From Bifidobacterium catenulatum subsp. kashiwanohense JCM 15439 = DSM 21854 (GTDB lineage Bacteria > Actinomycetota > Actinomycetes > Actinomycetales > Bifidobacteriaceae), in NCBI RefSeq assembly GCF_001042615.1, contig NZ_AP012327.1, forward strand, positions 1 through 64,000: a stretch of DNA of 64,000 nt. Reading direction: 5' to 3'. The notes beneath the pieces are model-generated. The model did not search any database, was not told the origin of the DNA, and saw only the letters and a list, made by a program, of their open reading frames with translations. The translations under genes were made by a program, and so were the position numbers. Shown here one piece after another: positions 10,938 to 19,309 of the stretch (within the stretch, counting starts at the first letter, position 1; every line of letters starts with the position of its first letter).

Positions 10938-11041
10938 CGTATTTTCTAGACCAGTCTGTCTCTTACCGTATGCCAACCCCTATCTGCCATATATAAGCGA
11001 GATAGCGGAGTTGCGCTGAAGTACGTGTTGAAATACGAAAA

Positions 11042-11076
11042 GAGGGTCTGTCTGGAATGAAACCAGACAGACCCTC
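11042..11076 (-). terminator. gdhA terminator
   Basis: A perfect 14-bp stem (11042-11055 with 11063-11076) and 7-nt loop sit just past the gdhA stop. Read on the minus strand it is followed by a T run, the layout of an intrinsic terminator. Confidence 0.85.
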
Positions 11077-11100
11077 AATGTATTTCGATGAGCCAGCCGT

Positions 11101-11127
11101 ATTGGCTAGATTGGCTAAATCGGCTAG
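11101..11127. repeat. Three 9-bp repeats at the end of gdhA
   Basis: Units ATTGGCTAG, ATTGGCTAA and ATCGGCTAG follow in tandem, directly beside the gdhA stop codon and before its terminator. This is one of several 9-bp periodic tracts in the window. Confidence 0.75.
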
Positions 11128-11128
11128 A

Positions 11129-12499
<1,371 letters not shown>

Positions 12500-12715
12500 T
12501 TATCAATAGACGGTCTCATTCTATGTGCACGAATATGGACGGCACAAGACCTTGTTCAGGATTTGGAGATGCTTCTTGCGAGCGCTGGTTCCGACCTTGC
12601 TTCTTTTTACGGGATTGCCATGCCTTGCGTTGACTATAGGATGGAAATGCGGAAAGCGTGGGAGGGAGCACGTTCGCAACAGCATCTCACAGTCTCACAT
12701 AATGGGAGAATCATC

Positions 12716-13183
12716 ATGATTGAAGGATTCAAGAAATTCATTGCACGCGGCAACATGATCGACATGGCGGTCGGTGTTGTCATGGGCGGTGCCGTCACCA
12801 CAGTGGTTAATTCGATCGTCAACAATGTGATTAATCCGTTCATCGCCATGATTTTCGGCAAACCGAATATGGCTGGTCTGCTGGCAATCACATTCAATAA
12901 TGCGACGGTTTCGTTCGGCGCGGTACTTGGCGCGATATTGAATTTTCTGATTATCGCGGCGGCCGTATATTTCTGCATTCTCGTGCCGATCAACAAATTC
13001 CGTGACATGACCGAGGCGTTACTCGCCAAAACCAAGCTTGCGGAAGAACGGAGCAAAGCCGAGGAGGAGGTCACCGAAGAGACGGAAATCTCCACCGAAG
13101 AGCAGACGATCCTGCTGTTGCAGCGGATCCGTGACGAACTTGTCAAGCAGAATGCCACAGGATGTACGGAACGTGCCGAATGA
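12716..13183 (+). CDS. mscL: Large-conductance mechanosensitive channel MscL
   Basis: 155-residue osmotic release channel. ATG 12716 gives the characteristic start MIEGFKKFIARGNMIDMAVG, with GGGAGAA upstream; the much longer open frame before it overlaps gdhA and is not real. TM1 is at about 15-45 and TM2 at about 65-90, followed by a charged cytoplasmic helix bundle rich in Glu and Lys, slightly longer than in E. coli MscL. Confidence 0.95.
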   Translation: MIEGFKKFIARGNMIDMAVGVVMGGAVTTVVNSIVNNVINPFIAMIFGKPNMAGLLAITFNNATVSFGAVLGAILNFLIIAAAVYFCILVPINKFRDMTEALLAKTKLAEERSKAEEEVTEETEISTEEQTILLLQRIRDELVKQNATGCTERAE

Positions 13184-13280
13184 TTCTGGCCCTGTTGCCG
13201 GCATGGGCACAGCGCAGTAGTCATCGCAAGCAATCGAAAGTATCGTCAGCAATCGAAATAATCAATAATCAATAATCCAA

Positions 13281-13325
13281 GGCTGTCTCAAGCGGTGACG
13301 CAAGTCCTGCCTGAGACGGCCTTTT
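13281..13325 (+). terminator. mscL terminator
   Basis: A stem of about 10 pairs (13281-13290 with 13312-13321, one G-T) is followed by CTTTT, about 100 bp after the mscL stop. Confidence 0.75.
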
Positions 13326-13350
13326 GCAATGGTCTTTCAGCGGGGTGATT

Positions 13351-13609
13351 CTTCCATGCGCTGGAATAATACGGACTCTGGAAGGTGCCTCAGCGTGTCA
13401 TTTGTTCCAGTGACTGGGGGAATCTGGACTGTGGGATGTCTTGTTGCGTCTAGTTTTCTCCAGTGGCTGGAGGTTTTGGGATGCTGGGAGGCTTGTTGGT
13501 GGGAGGATTCTTCCACTCGGTGGAGGTTTTTGGACTGTGAGGTGCTTGGCTGCGTCCGGTTTTCTCCAGCGGGTGGAGGAATTGGGATGCGGATGCGGGT
13601 ATGAAAAAA
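13351..13609. repeat. Five-unit 53-bp tandem hairpin array
   Basis: Degenerate units begin at 13351, 13404, 13457, 13510 and 13563, exactly 53 bp apart without gaps; the last is partial. Each starts with a small hairpin (for example TTCCATGCGCTGGAA in unit 1 and CTCCAGTGGCTGGAG in unit 3). The rest resembles GGACTGTG...GCGTC in units 2 and 4 and GGGATGC in units 3 and 5. Fifty-three is not a multiple of three, so this is not a protein repeat. It lies just outside the integrated element. Confidence 0.8.
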
Positions 13610-13635
13610 GGGTTTCCGGAAATCACCGGAAACCC
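13604..13635 (-). terminator. Displaced tRNA-operon terminator beside attL
   Basis: A perfect 10-bp stem (13610-13619 with 13626-13635) is followed on the minus strand by a run of six T. It sits immediately beyond the copy of the tRNA-Ala 3' end, so it is probably the original terminator of the tRNA operon, separated from it by the insertion. A similar hairpin lies at 20672-20706. Confidence 0.75.
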
Positions 13636-13639
13636 TGAC

Positions 13640-13655
13640 TGTGGAGCTAAGGGGA
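13640..13655. repeat. attL core of the integrated element
   Basis: The 16-bp core TGTGGAGCTAAGGGGA is identical to 20708-20723, the 3' end of tRNA-Ala(GGC). The similarity extends to 24 of 26 positions (13633-13658 against 20701-20726). Only the tRNA 3' end is duplicated here, as expected for site-specific integration into a tRNA gene. Confidence 0.85.
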
Positions 13656-13668
13656 CTCCCGCCGTATG

Positions 13669-13685
13669 TTGGTATTCCGCCGTTT
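13669..13685 (+). repeat. Element-end repeat TTGGWATTCCGCCGTTT, left copy
   Basis: This 17-bp sequence matches 20648-20664 at 16 of 17 positions in the same orientation. Both copies lie inside the element close to the att cores. In the excised circle they would flank attP, so integrase or Xis binding is plausible. Confidence 0.6.
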
Positions 13686-13705
13686 CTTCGGCGTTTCGCA
13701 ACTGT

Positions 13706-13724
13706 GGGTACCAACTCGGGTACC
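13706..13724 (+). promoter_or_regulatory. Paired GGGTACC sites, left end (putative Int/Xis arm sites)
   Basis: GGGTACC occurs at 13706-13712 and 13718-13724, start-to-start 12 bp. The same pair with the same spacing is at the other end (20565-20583). Arm-type sites for the element's integrase or Xis are the simplest reading. Confidence 0.55.
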
Positions 13725-13783
13725 TTACGTGGCTTTTTTCTCGCTGCTTTTAAAGAAGTTCTTAAAGGAGAACTAAATGACTA

Positions 13784-14809
13784 TCACCATCCATTCCCAT
13801 GGGAATCTCCTCCTATAGTAACGGACCCATCTGGGTTGATGTTGTCCTTGGTGATGGGAGCGAAACCCCCTCCCATAGAATCCTTAGCATTCTTCCAATC
13901 CCAAGTGCCACCATTGGATGTTCCACCGCTGACGGAGCCTCCTGAAGGTGAGCCAGTGTTCGAATACGATGGGGCGGACTGGCTTGCCCTTCCGGAATAC
14001 GAGCCGCCTACGTTCGGATATGCGTAACCGGAATAACCGCCTGACGGGGTGCCTACAGACTGGGCCTGAGCCTGAGCCTGTTGCGCCTGTTCCTGAGCTT
14101 GCTTCTGCGCGTCGGCCTGAGCCTTGGCGTTCTTGGAATCGTTCACGGCTTTTACGGCCTTGGAGAGCGTGTCATTGGCGGCGGTCAACGATTTCACGTC
14201 AGCCTTCTTGTCGCTACTGGTCTTCTTGGCGTTGTCGATGGTGGTTTTCAGGCTTTCACGGGTCTTGTTGTCCTGCACTTTACCTTCGGAATCCTTGTAC
14301 AGGTTTTCCGCGTCGGTAATGGTCTTGTCGAGAGTATCCTTCGCGTCCTTGACCTGCTTGGCGGTCTTGGACGACTCCACCTTGCCTATGGCCTTGCCGA
14401 TGGCGTTGATGGAATCGTTGGCTTCGGTCATGTCGTTGGAGATGATGGTTTTGGCCTTGGATATGCTCCACAGATTCCACTTGGCGACGTTTCCGACGTC
14501 CGGAATGCCCTTCCGGGTTTCACTGGTCTTGACGCTCTTGTTCAACGAGTCCAACACGGTCTTGTCGAGCACGTCCGACTCCTTCGTGGCCTTGACAAGG
14601 GATTGCGCTTCCGCAATCTTCTTCACAAGCTTCGAATCAGACTCCTTGGCCGACTCAACCCGGGACGCGTAGGAATCATACGCACTGTTCGACGCATACG
14701 CGTAGCCACCAACACCTGCAATGGCCACGACTACCGCAGCAACGGCGGCGATAATGCACTTCTTGCCACTTTTTTCGCTCGCATCCGGAGTATTTTCTTC
14801 TTCGGCCAT
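13784..14809 (-). CDS. Predicted membrane-anchored surface protein, element cargo
   Basis: 341 residues, starting at ATG 14809 with GGGAGA before it. A single hydrophobic segment at about 18-42 anchors the chain. Residues 50-235 are Lys/Asp/Ser-rich helices with a spacing that recalls FIVAR-type extracellular modules. A Gln/Ala-rich coiled stretch follows at about 235-255, then a Gly/Ser/Tyr-rich tail. No enzyme motif is visible. It is transcribed away from the transfer genes, so it may be cargo for surface attachment or exclusion; function unknown. Confidence 0.75.
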   Translation of the reverse strand: MAEEENTPDASEKSGKKCIIAAVAAVVVAIAGVGGYAYASNSAYDSYASRVESAKESDSKLVKKIAEAQSLVKATKESDVLDKTVLDSLNKSVKTSETRKGIPDVGNVAKWNLWSISKAKTIISNDMTEANDSINAIGKAIGKVESSKTAKQVKDAKDTLDKTITDAENLYKDSEGKVQDNKTRESLKTTIDNAKKTSSDKKADVKSLTAANDTLSKAVKAVNDSKNAKAQADAQKQAQEQAQQAQAQAQSVGTPSGGYSGYAYPNVGGSYSGRASQSAPSYSNTGSPSGGSVSGGTSNGGTWDWKNAKDSMGGGFAPITKDNINPDGSVTIGGDSHGNGW

Positions 14810-15417
14810 ATAATCTCCCTTTTCTACCCCTTATATTCTATTCCTAAGTCAGATAGCTACATATAGTAGCCACATCAAGGGTTTCGAATGGAGCGGATGA
14901 CGGGAGTCGAAGCCGCCTTTTCCATTGTCCTCGATGCTCTTCTCAGGCGGGGGTAGGGGACCCCGCCCTACGCAGGGCTTTCCCTGCGTGCGGCAGGCCA
15001 CTGGGCGGAGCGGTGGCCACGTCCGCTTTTCTCTTCCTTTTTCACGTCTTTTTTACATTCTTTTTTCTTTTTTTAGATTTTTTACATTTCCGTCACATTC
15101 ATGTTTTTACCCGCGACACGCCGTGGTTTTGAGGTTTTTTGGATTTTTTTGCTCGGTTTTCGACGTTTGCGACACGCCGTGGTTTTGGCTTGTTTTCAAC
15201 GTTTCTGAGCTGTTTTGTGTGGACGGTTCCAGTATAACACGATATGTGATATAATAACAAAAGCGAATTCTATAGGTGTGCCACTGCTATCATGGTAAGT
15301 GTTCCCCGACGGAACGGGTAAAACCGTCCAGAGGGTGACACGGAAAACGCCTCGTGACTATCACGGCGTGGATTGAAAACTAAATAGTGATAGCAGAGAT
15401 TCCAAGGAGGAATCAAA
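14810..15417. other. Noncoding block of the element with repeats and hairpins
   Basis: No convincing gene (the frame at 14925-15254 is low-complexity, Phe-rich and lacks a ribosome site). From about 14945 to 15025 there are three GC-rich hairpins. T-rich tracts run to about 15160. An 18-bp direct repeat, GCGACACGCCGTGGTTTT, occurs at 15113-15130 and 15169-15186. Such blocks in AICEs hold replication or transfer origins; which one this is cannot be told from sequence alone. Confidence 0.5.
15284..15396 (+). ncRNA. Possible structured leader or origin closed by a 9-bp inverted repeat
   Basis: CTGCTATCA at 15284-15292 pairs with TGATAGCAG at 15388-15396 and encloses about 95 nt containing further short stems (GACGG...CCGTC near 15309-15331). 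It ends just before the ribosome site of the next gene. It could be a regulatory leader, an antisense-controlled copy-number RNA or a double-strand origin. Unproven. Confidence 0.35.
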
Positions 15418-15798
15418 ATGGCATTTGCCAGCAAGTTTGCCGATTTCCGCAGAATTCCGCTCGCGCAAACGGCGATTTCGAGCAAGATGCTCGCGGTCGG
15501 CGTTGATGCGGACCCGGTGGAGAATTATGATGAAGACACCAAGGTTCACAGTGAGAGGGTGAACGAAAAGGGTGAGCATCAATGGAACCTTCGTGTGTAC
15601 GCGAAGCCCCTCGTAGGCGATACGGAAACGCTCGCTGACATTATTAATGTCAAGGTTTGGGCGAAGGCTCGTCCGGTCGTGAAGGAAGACGCTCCGATTA
15701 CTTTCACCGATTTCGCGATGCGGCCGTGGCTGACGAACAAGCACGGAAAAATCAATTCTGGTCTGAGTTTTTCCGCGTCCGGCTTCCGGCAGGACTGA
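15418..15798 (+). CDS. Element protein of unknown function (126 aa)
   Basis: Begins at ATG 15418 after a strong AAGGAGG. The chain is mostly predicted beta-strand (NLRVYAKPL, INVKVWAKARPVV, ITFTDFAMRPW, SGLSFSASGF), a size and pattern compatible with an OB-fold single-strand DNA-binding helper, but no diagnostic motif is present. It is first in the left-to-right gene string with the RHH protein and the translocase, suggesting a role in element replication or transfer. Confidence 0.7.
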   Translation: MAFASKFADFRRIPLAQTAISSKMLAVGVDADPVENYDEDTKVHSERVNEKGEHQWNLRVYAKPLVGDTETLADIINVKVWAKARPVVKEDAPITFTDFAMRPWLTNKHGKINSGLSFSASGFRQD

Positions 15799-15802
15799 CG
15801 TC

Positions 15803-15964
15803 ATGAAACAGCCGATGGTGTCCCGCACGGTATTAATGCCGATAGACCTTTACCGGCGGATAGATACTTACGCGAAAACCTACGATATTTCGTGGTCGGC
15901 GGCGGTTCGTCGTTTGACGGAAGCCCAGCTTCCCGTTGAAGAGGCTTTCCCGTTTGATGTCTGA
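15803..15964 (+). CDS. Small ribbon-helix-helix-like protein (53 aa)
   Basis: Begins at ATG 15803, 5 bp after the previous stop. The sequence VSRTVLMPIDLYRRIDTY followed by SWSAAVRRLTEAQL has the strand-helix-helix pattern of CopG/RHH DNA-binding proteins. Its end overlaps the next start by 8 bp. It may repress the element's own promoters. Function inferred from pattern only. Confidence 0.65.
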   Translation: MKQPMVSRTVLMPIDLYRRIDTYAKTYDISWSAAVRRLTEAQLPVEEAFPFDV

Positions 15965-16202
15965 GAAAATGAAAATTTTTCTCGCGGTGGCCGCTGTGAC
16001 AGCGGCGCTGTTGGTCGGTTTCACGATTGGGGTGGTTGCGGCTTCCAGCTCGGCCACGGTGTATTCCACTGACCCGGCCCAATGCCCCACCGACGCAACA
16101 GTCTGCCAGTCAGTTAATACGTGGCGTCGGGCTTCGGACGCGGGGTTACAAGCTCCAAACGCTCCTAAAAATAATAGGTCAAGCGCCGTGTTAGACGCCT
16201 GA
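15957..16202 (+). CDS. Small single-pass membrane protein of the element (81 aa)
   Basis: ATG 15957 overlaps the RHH gene; ATG 15969 is an alternative. Residues 6-30 (KIFLAVAAVTAALLVGFTIG) form one membrane segment, and the remainder is a short tail with two cysteines (QCPTDATVC). It sits between the RHH protein and the FtsK-like translocase, so a membrane partner in transfer is possible. Not recognised. Confidence 0.6.
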   Translation: MSEKMKIFLAVAAVTAALLVGFTIGVVAASSSATVYSTDPAQCPTDATVCQSVNTWRRASDAGLQAPNAPKNNRSSAVLDA

Positions 16203-16275
16203 CCAGCTCTTTTGTTTCATCCGACGGGGTGAGGGTTGCCGCCCTTGCCCCGTTTTTTTTTGAAAGGAATCAACA

Positions 16276-17718
16276 ATGGATATCTTATATCTGATTTTGA
16301 AAATTGCGGCGGTGGTGGGCATGTTCACACTGATGTTTCTGCCGCTTGCGAATGTCACCGCGTGGGATGACGATAGCTGGTACGCCCGGTTCGTTGTTTC
16401 GGCTGTTGCGACTACGGCTTGGGTTGCCCTGCTGGTGTTCGTACCGGGTGCCATCATCGCTTGCGCGGTGGTTTGGGTTGCCCTGCTTCTACTTTCTGTT
16501 CGTCACCCATCTTTGAGGAATCTGCTTCCGTTCTGGCGTTGGGCGTTGGCCTTGCGTCATCGCATTAAAGGTGACTCTCCTGTCTTCATCGTCGAACGAG
16601 TCCTTGGCTTGCGTCCCATCGAGGACGCCAACACCGACTTCAAGGGCGTGCGTGATTACGTTGCGGCGTATTCCGTCTACGATGATTCCGGCGAGGCTAT
16701 GCTTGAGTTTTCCTGCGGTATTTCGGGGGTCACGGACGAATTCGTCGAAAAGAAAGCCAAGGAAGGTCTCGGCGCTATGGGTGCCGAAGCATATAAGGTC
16801 GAACACCTCGGGCCAGGACATTGGCTCTTGCATTTCTGGAAGACGGAGCCGAAGAATCCGCTCGACGATTCCATCGAAATCAAGGCCAGTGACCTTGCCG
16901 AGTGGGATGGAAAAACCGTGGTTTACGGCTTGACCGAGGCCGGTGAACCTGCCAGACTTTCCTACGCTCAGACCTCGGGCATTGTCGTTGGCGGTGTCCC
17001 GGGTGCCGGTAAGAGTGCCGGTGCCACGTTGTTGACGCTCCCCCTGTTGGCTTCTCCGAAGGCTTCCGTAGCGATTTTCGACGGAAAAGGTGGCATGGAT
17101 TGGCATTGGGCTGAACGTGCCGCGTCGCTCTATAACAATGATTGCGACCTTGACCTTCCCACGGCGACGGAGCAGTTGGAATCGCTCGCCCAACGGTGCG
17201 TGGATGACCTTAAGGCTCACCCGTGGTCGGATTCCGACCCGGACTTTTGGCATGCAGGAGCTTCCGCCCTGCACCCCTTCCATCTCGTCGTTATCGACGA
17301 ATGCCAAACGTTGTTTGACACCACCGGCAGGTCGAAGGAAGACAAGGCTCTGGTGGAACGCTGCAAGCGTGCTGTTGCGACAATCGTCCGCAAGGGTAGG
17401 TCTGCTGGCTGGTGCGTCATGCTTTTGACTCAAAAACCTACTGCCGATTCGATTCCGACGAATATCAGGGATAACTGCGTTGTTCGTTTTGCCCTTCGCG
17501 TGACCACGCGTGAAGCTGCTGAAGCCGTGCTTGGCTCCATTCCGGACGGCGACCCCCGTCCGACCGAGATTCCGTCTACACGGCGCGGTGGCGCGGTGGT
17601 TCAGGGCGAGGACGGCCATACGCAATCCGTGCGCTTTGCCTACTTGCCTGTTACGGAAGCGGCGCGTGCTTTGGATTCGTCCACGCTCGACGCCGTTGTG
17701 GCCGGGTTGGAAGAGTAG
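16276..17718 (+). CDS. FtsK/SpoIIIE-type DNA translocase (TraB-like transfer protein)
   Basis: 480-residue membrane-anchored motor. Two or three hydrophobic segments lie at about 3-75, Walker A GGVPGAGKS at 239-247 and Walker B LVVIDE at 337-342, followed by the sensor region MLLTQKP at about 382-388. In AICEs a single protein of this type moves double-stranded DNA between mycelial or neighbouring cells (family knowledge). A short GAAAGGA precedes ATG 16276. It is followed by its own terminator. Confidence 0.9.
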   Translation: MDILYLILKIAAVVGMFTLMFLPLANVTAWDDDSWYARFVVSAVATTAWVALLVFVPGAIIACAVVWVALLLLSVRHPSLRNLLPFWRWALALRHRIKGDSPVFIVERVLGLRPIEDANTDFKGVRDYVAAYSVYDDSGEAMLEFSCGISGVTDEFVEKKAKEGLGAMGAEAYKVEHLGPGHWLLHFWKTEPKNPLDDSIEIKASDLAEWDGKTVVYGLTEAGEPARLSYAQTSGIVVGGVPGAGKSAGATLLTLPLLASPKASVAIFDGKGGMDWHWAERAASLYNNDCDLDLPTATEQLESLAQRCVDDLKAHPWSDSDPDFWHAGASALHPFHLVVIDECQTLFDTTGRSKEDKALVERCKRAVATIVRKGRSAGWCVMLLTQKPTADSIPTNIRDNCVVRFALRVTTREAAEAVLGSIPDGDPRPTEIPSTRRGGAVVQGEDGHTQSVRFAYLPVTEAARALDSSTLDAVVAGLEE

Positions 17719-17734
17719 CAGTTTGATATCCCCT

Positions 17735-17762
17735 AAGGGAGGCGGCAACGCCTCCCTTTTTT
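17735..17762 (+). terminator. Terminator after the translocase gene
   Basis: AGGGAGGCG and CGCCTCCCT form a GC-rich hairpin with a 4-nt loop, followed by six T. It closes the first transcription unit of the element. Confidence 0.85.
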
Positions 17763-18210
17763 CGTATTCGGACACGTGGGGGTATCGCCTGTGAAAGAGA
17801 TTGCAGAGCCGTGCAGACTCCCGCACAAGTTAGGTGCGCTTGGCGTGCGGCAGCACGCACCGGGGACTTCGGAATTCGCCAGCCAAACGAGGGCGGAGAG
17901 CAGAGCAGAGCGAACAGCCGGTAGCGGGTCGCCGGTAGCGACGGCGCGTAGCCCTAGCGAAGCGCCGGAACGGACGGCGACGGAAAGCGAACGGCGTGGA
18001 GAGCGACGCGAAGCTCGGAAGCCCGAGGACGCTGGGGTTCCGACGTCCACGGCTCAGTACCGAGAGAGCCGAGTGGGTTCCTGAATGAGCAGGAATCGAG
18101 CGGTGGTTAACTGCTTCTCCTTCTTTTAATAACACGCTCTATATTTTCTTCATTTTTTCTGAATCGAACAAACGGGGAAGGTTCCCCGAACCTCGGAAGG
18201 AGGTATCAGA
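17763..18210. other. Noncoding block upstream of rep
   Basis: About 450 bp with many short GC-rich repeats (GCGGAGAGCAGAG, GCGACGG, GCGAAGC variants). The frame from GTG 17776 (102 codons, Arg/Ser/Glu-rich) has no ribosome site and is probably chance. The AT-rich tail at 18120-18165 probably contains the rep promoter. It could hold the double-strand origin or oriT. Confidence 0.45.
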
Positions 18211-19152
18211 ATGCCTACAATTTCAATCAGGCAGCACGGTGTCAGTGCTAGTAGGAACCAGACGGTCGTGAACCCCGTGACCGGCGAGATAGTGAAGCTA
18301 ACGGCATTCAACCAGCCGGAACGAACAGCGACGCGCGGATGGACGCCGAACGTGGCGCGTCGGAACGAACAGCGACTCCAACAGATTGACTTCGACGCGG
18401 TGGACGGCTTTCCGGCGTTCGTGACGTTGACGATGCCGTCGGGGCAGATGGGTGACGTGTCGGCGGCGGATTTTCACGGCTGGTTGAAGCGTTGGCTTCA
18501 ATTTATGAAACGGCATGGGCTCCAGCACTATTACTGGATTCTCGAATTTCAAGCGAGTGGCAACCCCCATCTGCACGTTTTGGTCTGGCTCGACCATGAC
18601 TGGGACGCGTTGGAGCAGTTCAAGGCTCTTCGTTCGTGGGTGAACATGCTCAATAAGTCCGGCGTGGGCGCGAGGTTGCAAGGTCAAATCTGGGAATCCA
18701 TTGACGTGGGTGGCGTGATTACCGTTGACGGGAAGCCGGTTCCGGCGCATCCTGAACGTGTCCTGATGTATCTCGCGAAGCACGCGGCGAGGGGTGTCGC
18801 GCATTACCAACGGCAAATCGAGAACATGCCGGAGGATTGGAAGTATCGCTCAGGCAGGGTGTGGGGTCATGACCGGGGGCTTCCGCTCTGTGCTCAGCAG
18901 GATGTGGAGACGGATTATCCGACTTTTCACCGTTTCCGCCGTCTGGTGCGTCGTTGGCGTCTGGCTGAGGCACGGGGCATCAAGGATGCCGACCGTCGCC
19001 GTCAGGCTATCGTGCAGGCTCGTCGAAGCCTACGGTGTGGCCGGAGGGATGTTTCGCCGTATAGGGGCGTTTCGGCTTGGATTCCGTCGGACGTTGCGTC
19101 GGCCTTGTTGGACGCGGCGGAGGCGATGGGGGGTGATTATGAGGAAGACTGA
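18211..19152 (+). CDS. HUH-endonuclease replication initiator of the element
   Basis: 313 residues from ATG 18211 after GGAAGGAGG. It shows the rolling-circle Rep motifs: motif 1 FVTLTMP at 70-76, the metal-binding H-hydrophobic-H (H120, H122 in GNPHLHVLV), and the nicking tyrosine Y187 with K190 in YLAKHAA. It should nick the element's double-strand origin and possibly oriT. The C-terminal Arg-rich part may bind DNA. The last 14 bp overlap xis. Confidence 0.88.
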   Translation: MPTISIRQHGVSASRNQTVVNPVTGEIVKLTAFNQPERTATRGWTPNVARRNEQRLQQIDFDAVDGFPAFVTLTMPSGQMGDVSAADFHGWLKRWLQFMKRHGLQHYYWILEFQASGNPHLHVLVWLDHDWDALEQFKALRSWVNMLNKSGVGARLQGQIWESIDVGGVITVDGKPVPAHPERVLMYLAKHAARGVAHYQRQIENMPEDWKYRSGRVWGHDRGLPLCAQQDVETDYPTFHRFRRLVRRWRLAEARGIKDADRRRQAIVQARRSLRCGRRDVSPYRGVSAWIPSDVASALLDAAEAMGGDYEED

Positions 19153-19309
19153 GTTACCCCCGTTGATGACCATCGCGGACACGATGGCGTACTTGCAGTG
19201 TTCGCGGCAACATGTCTATGACCTGCTTGCGGCGGGGAGAATTAAGACGTACAAAATTGGGCGTCGCCGTTACATCGACGCGGATTCCCTCGCTCATTTG
19301 TTTTGGTGA
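19139..19309 (+). CDS. xis: Excisionase (Xis), MerR/helix-turn-helix type (56 aa)
   Basis: Short basic protein starting at ATG 19139 inside the end of rep, with GCGGAGGCGATGGGGGG upstream. TIADTMAYLQCSRQHVYDLL is a winged-helix start, followed by GRIKTYKIGRRRYIDADSL, typical of excisionase and DNA-binding domain proteins next to integrases. Its 3' end overlaps the converging int gene by 16 bp. It would direct Int toward excision. Confidence 0.85.
   Translation: MRKTELPPLMTIADTMAYLQCSRQHVYDLLAAGRIKTYKIGRRRYIDADSLAHLFW

Noticed and set aside
10776..11041. tRNA genes after gyrA, as in many Actinobacteria
   Set aside because: No cloverleaf could be built there; only hairpins are present. The Ile and Ala tRNAs lie at 20.7-21.0 kb instead.
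13351..13609. Reading the 53-bp array as a CRISPR remnant
   Set aside because: The parts between hairpins are also similar to one another, no cas genes are near, and repeats are too degenerate.
14925..15254. 109-codon Phe-rich frame in the element's left noncoding block
   Set aside because: Generated by T-rich tracts, no ribosome site, interrupted by the 18-bp direct repeats.
15361..15380. CRISPR-like end GATTGAAAAC before the 126-residue protein gene
   Set aside because: It occurs only once, with no repeated spacer arrangement.
17776..18084. 102-codon frame between the translocase and rep genes
   Set aside because: Arg/Ser/Glu-rich low complexity, GTG start without ribosome site; better explained as a noncoding repeat block.
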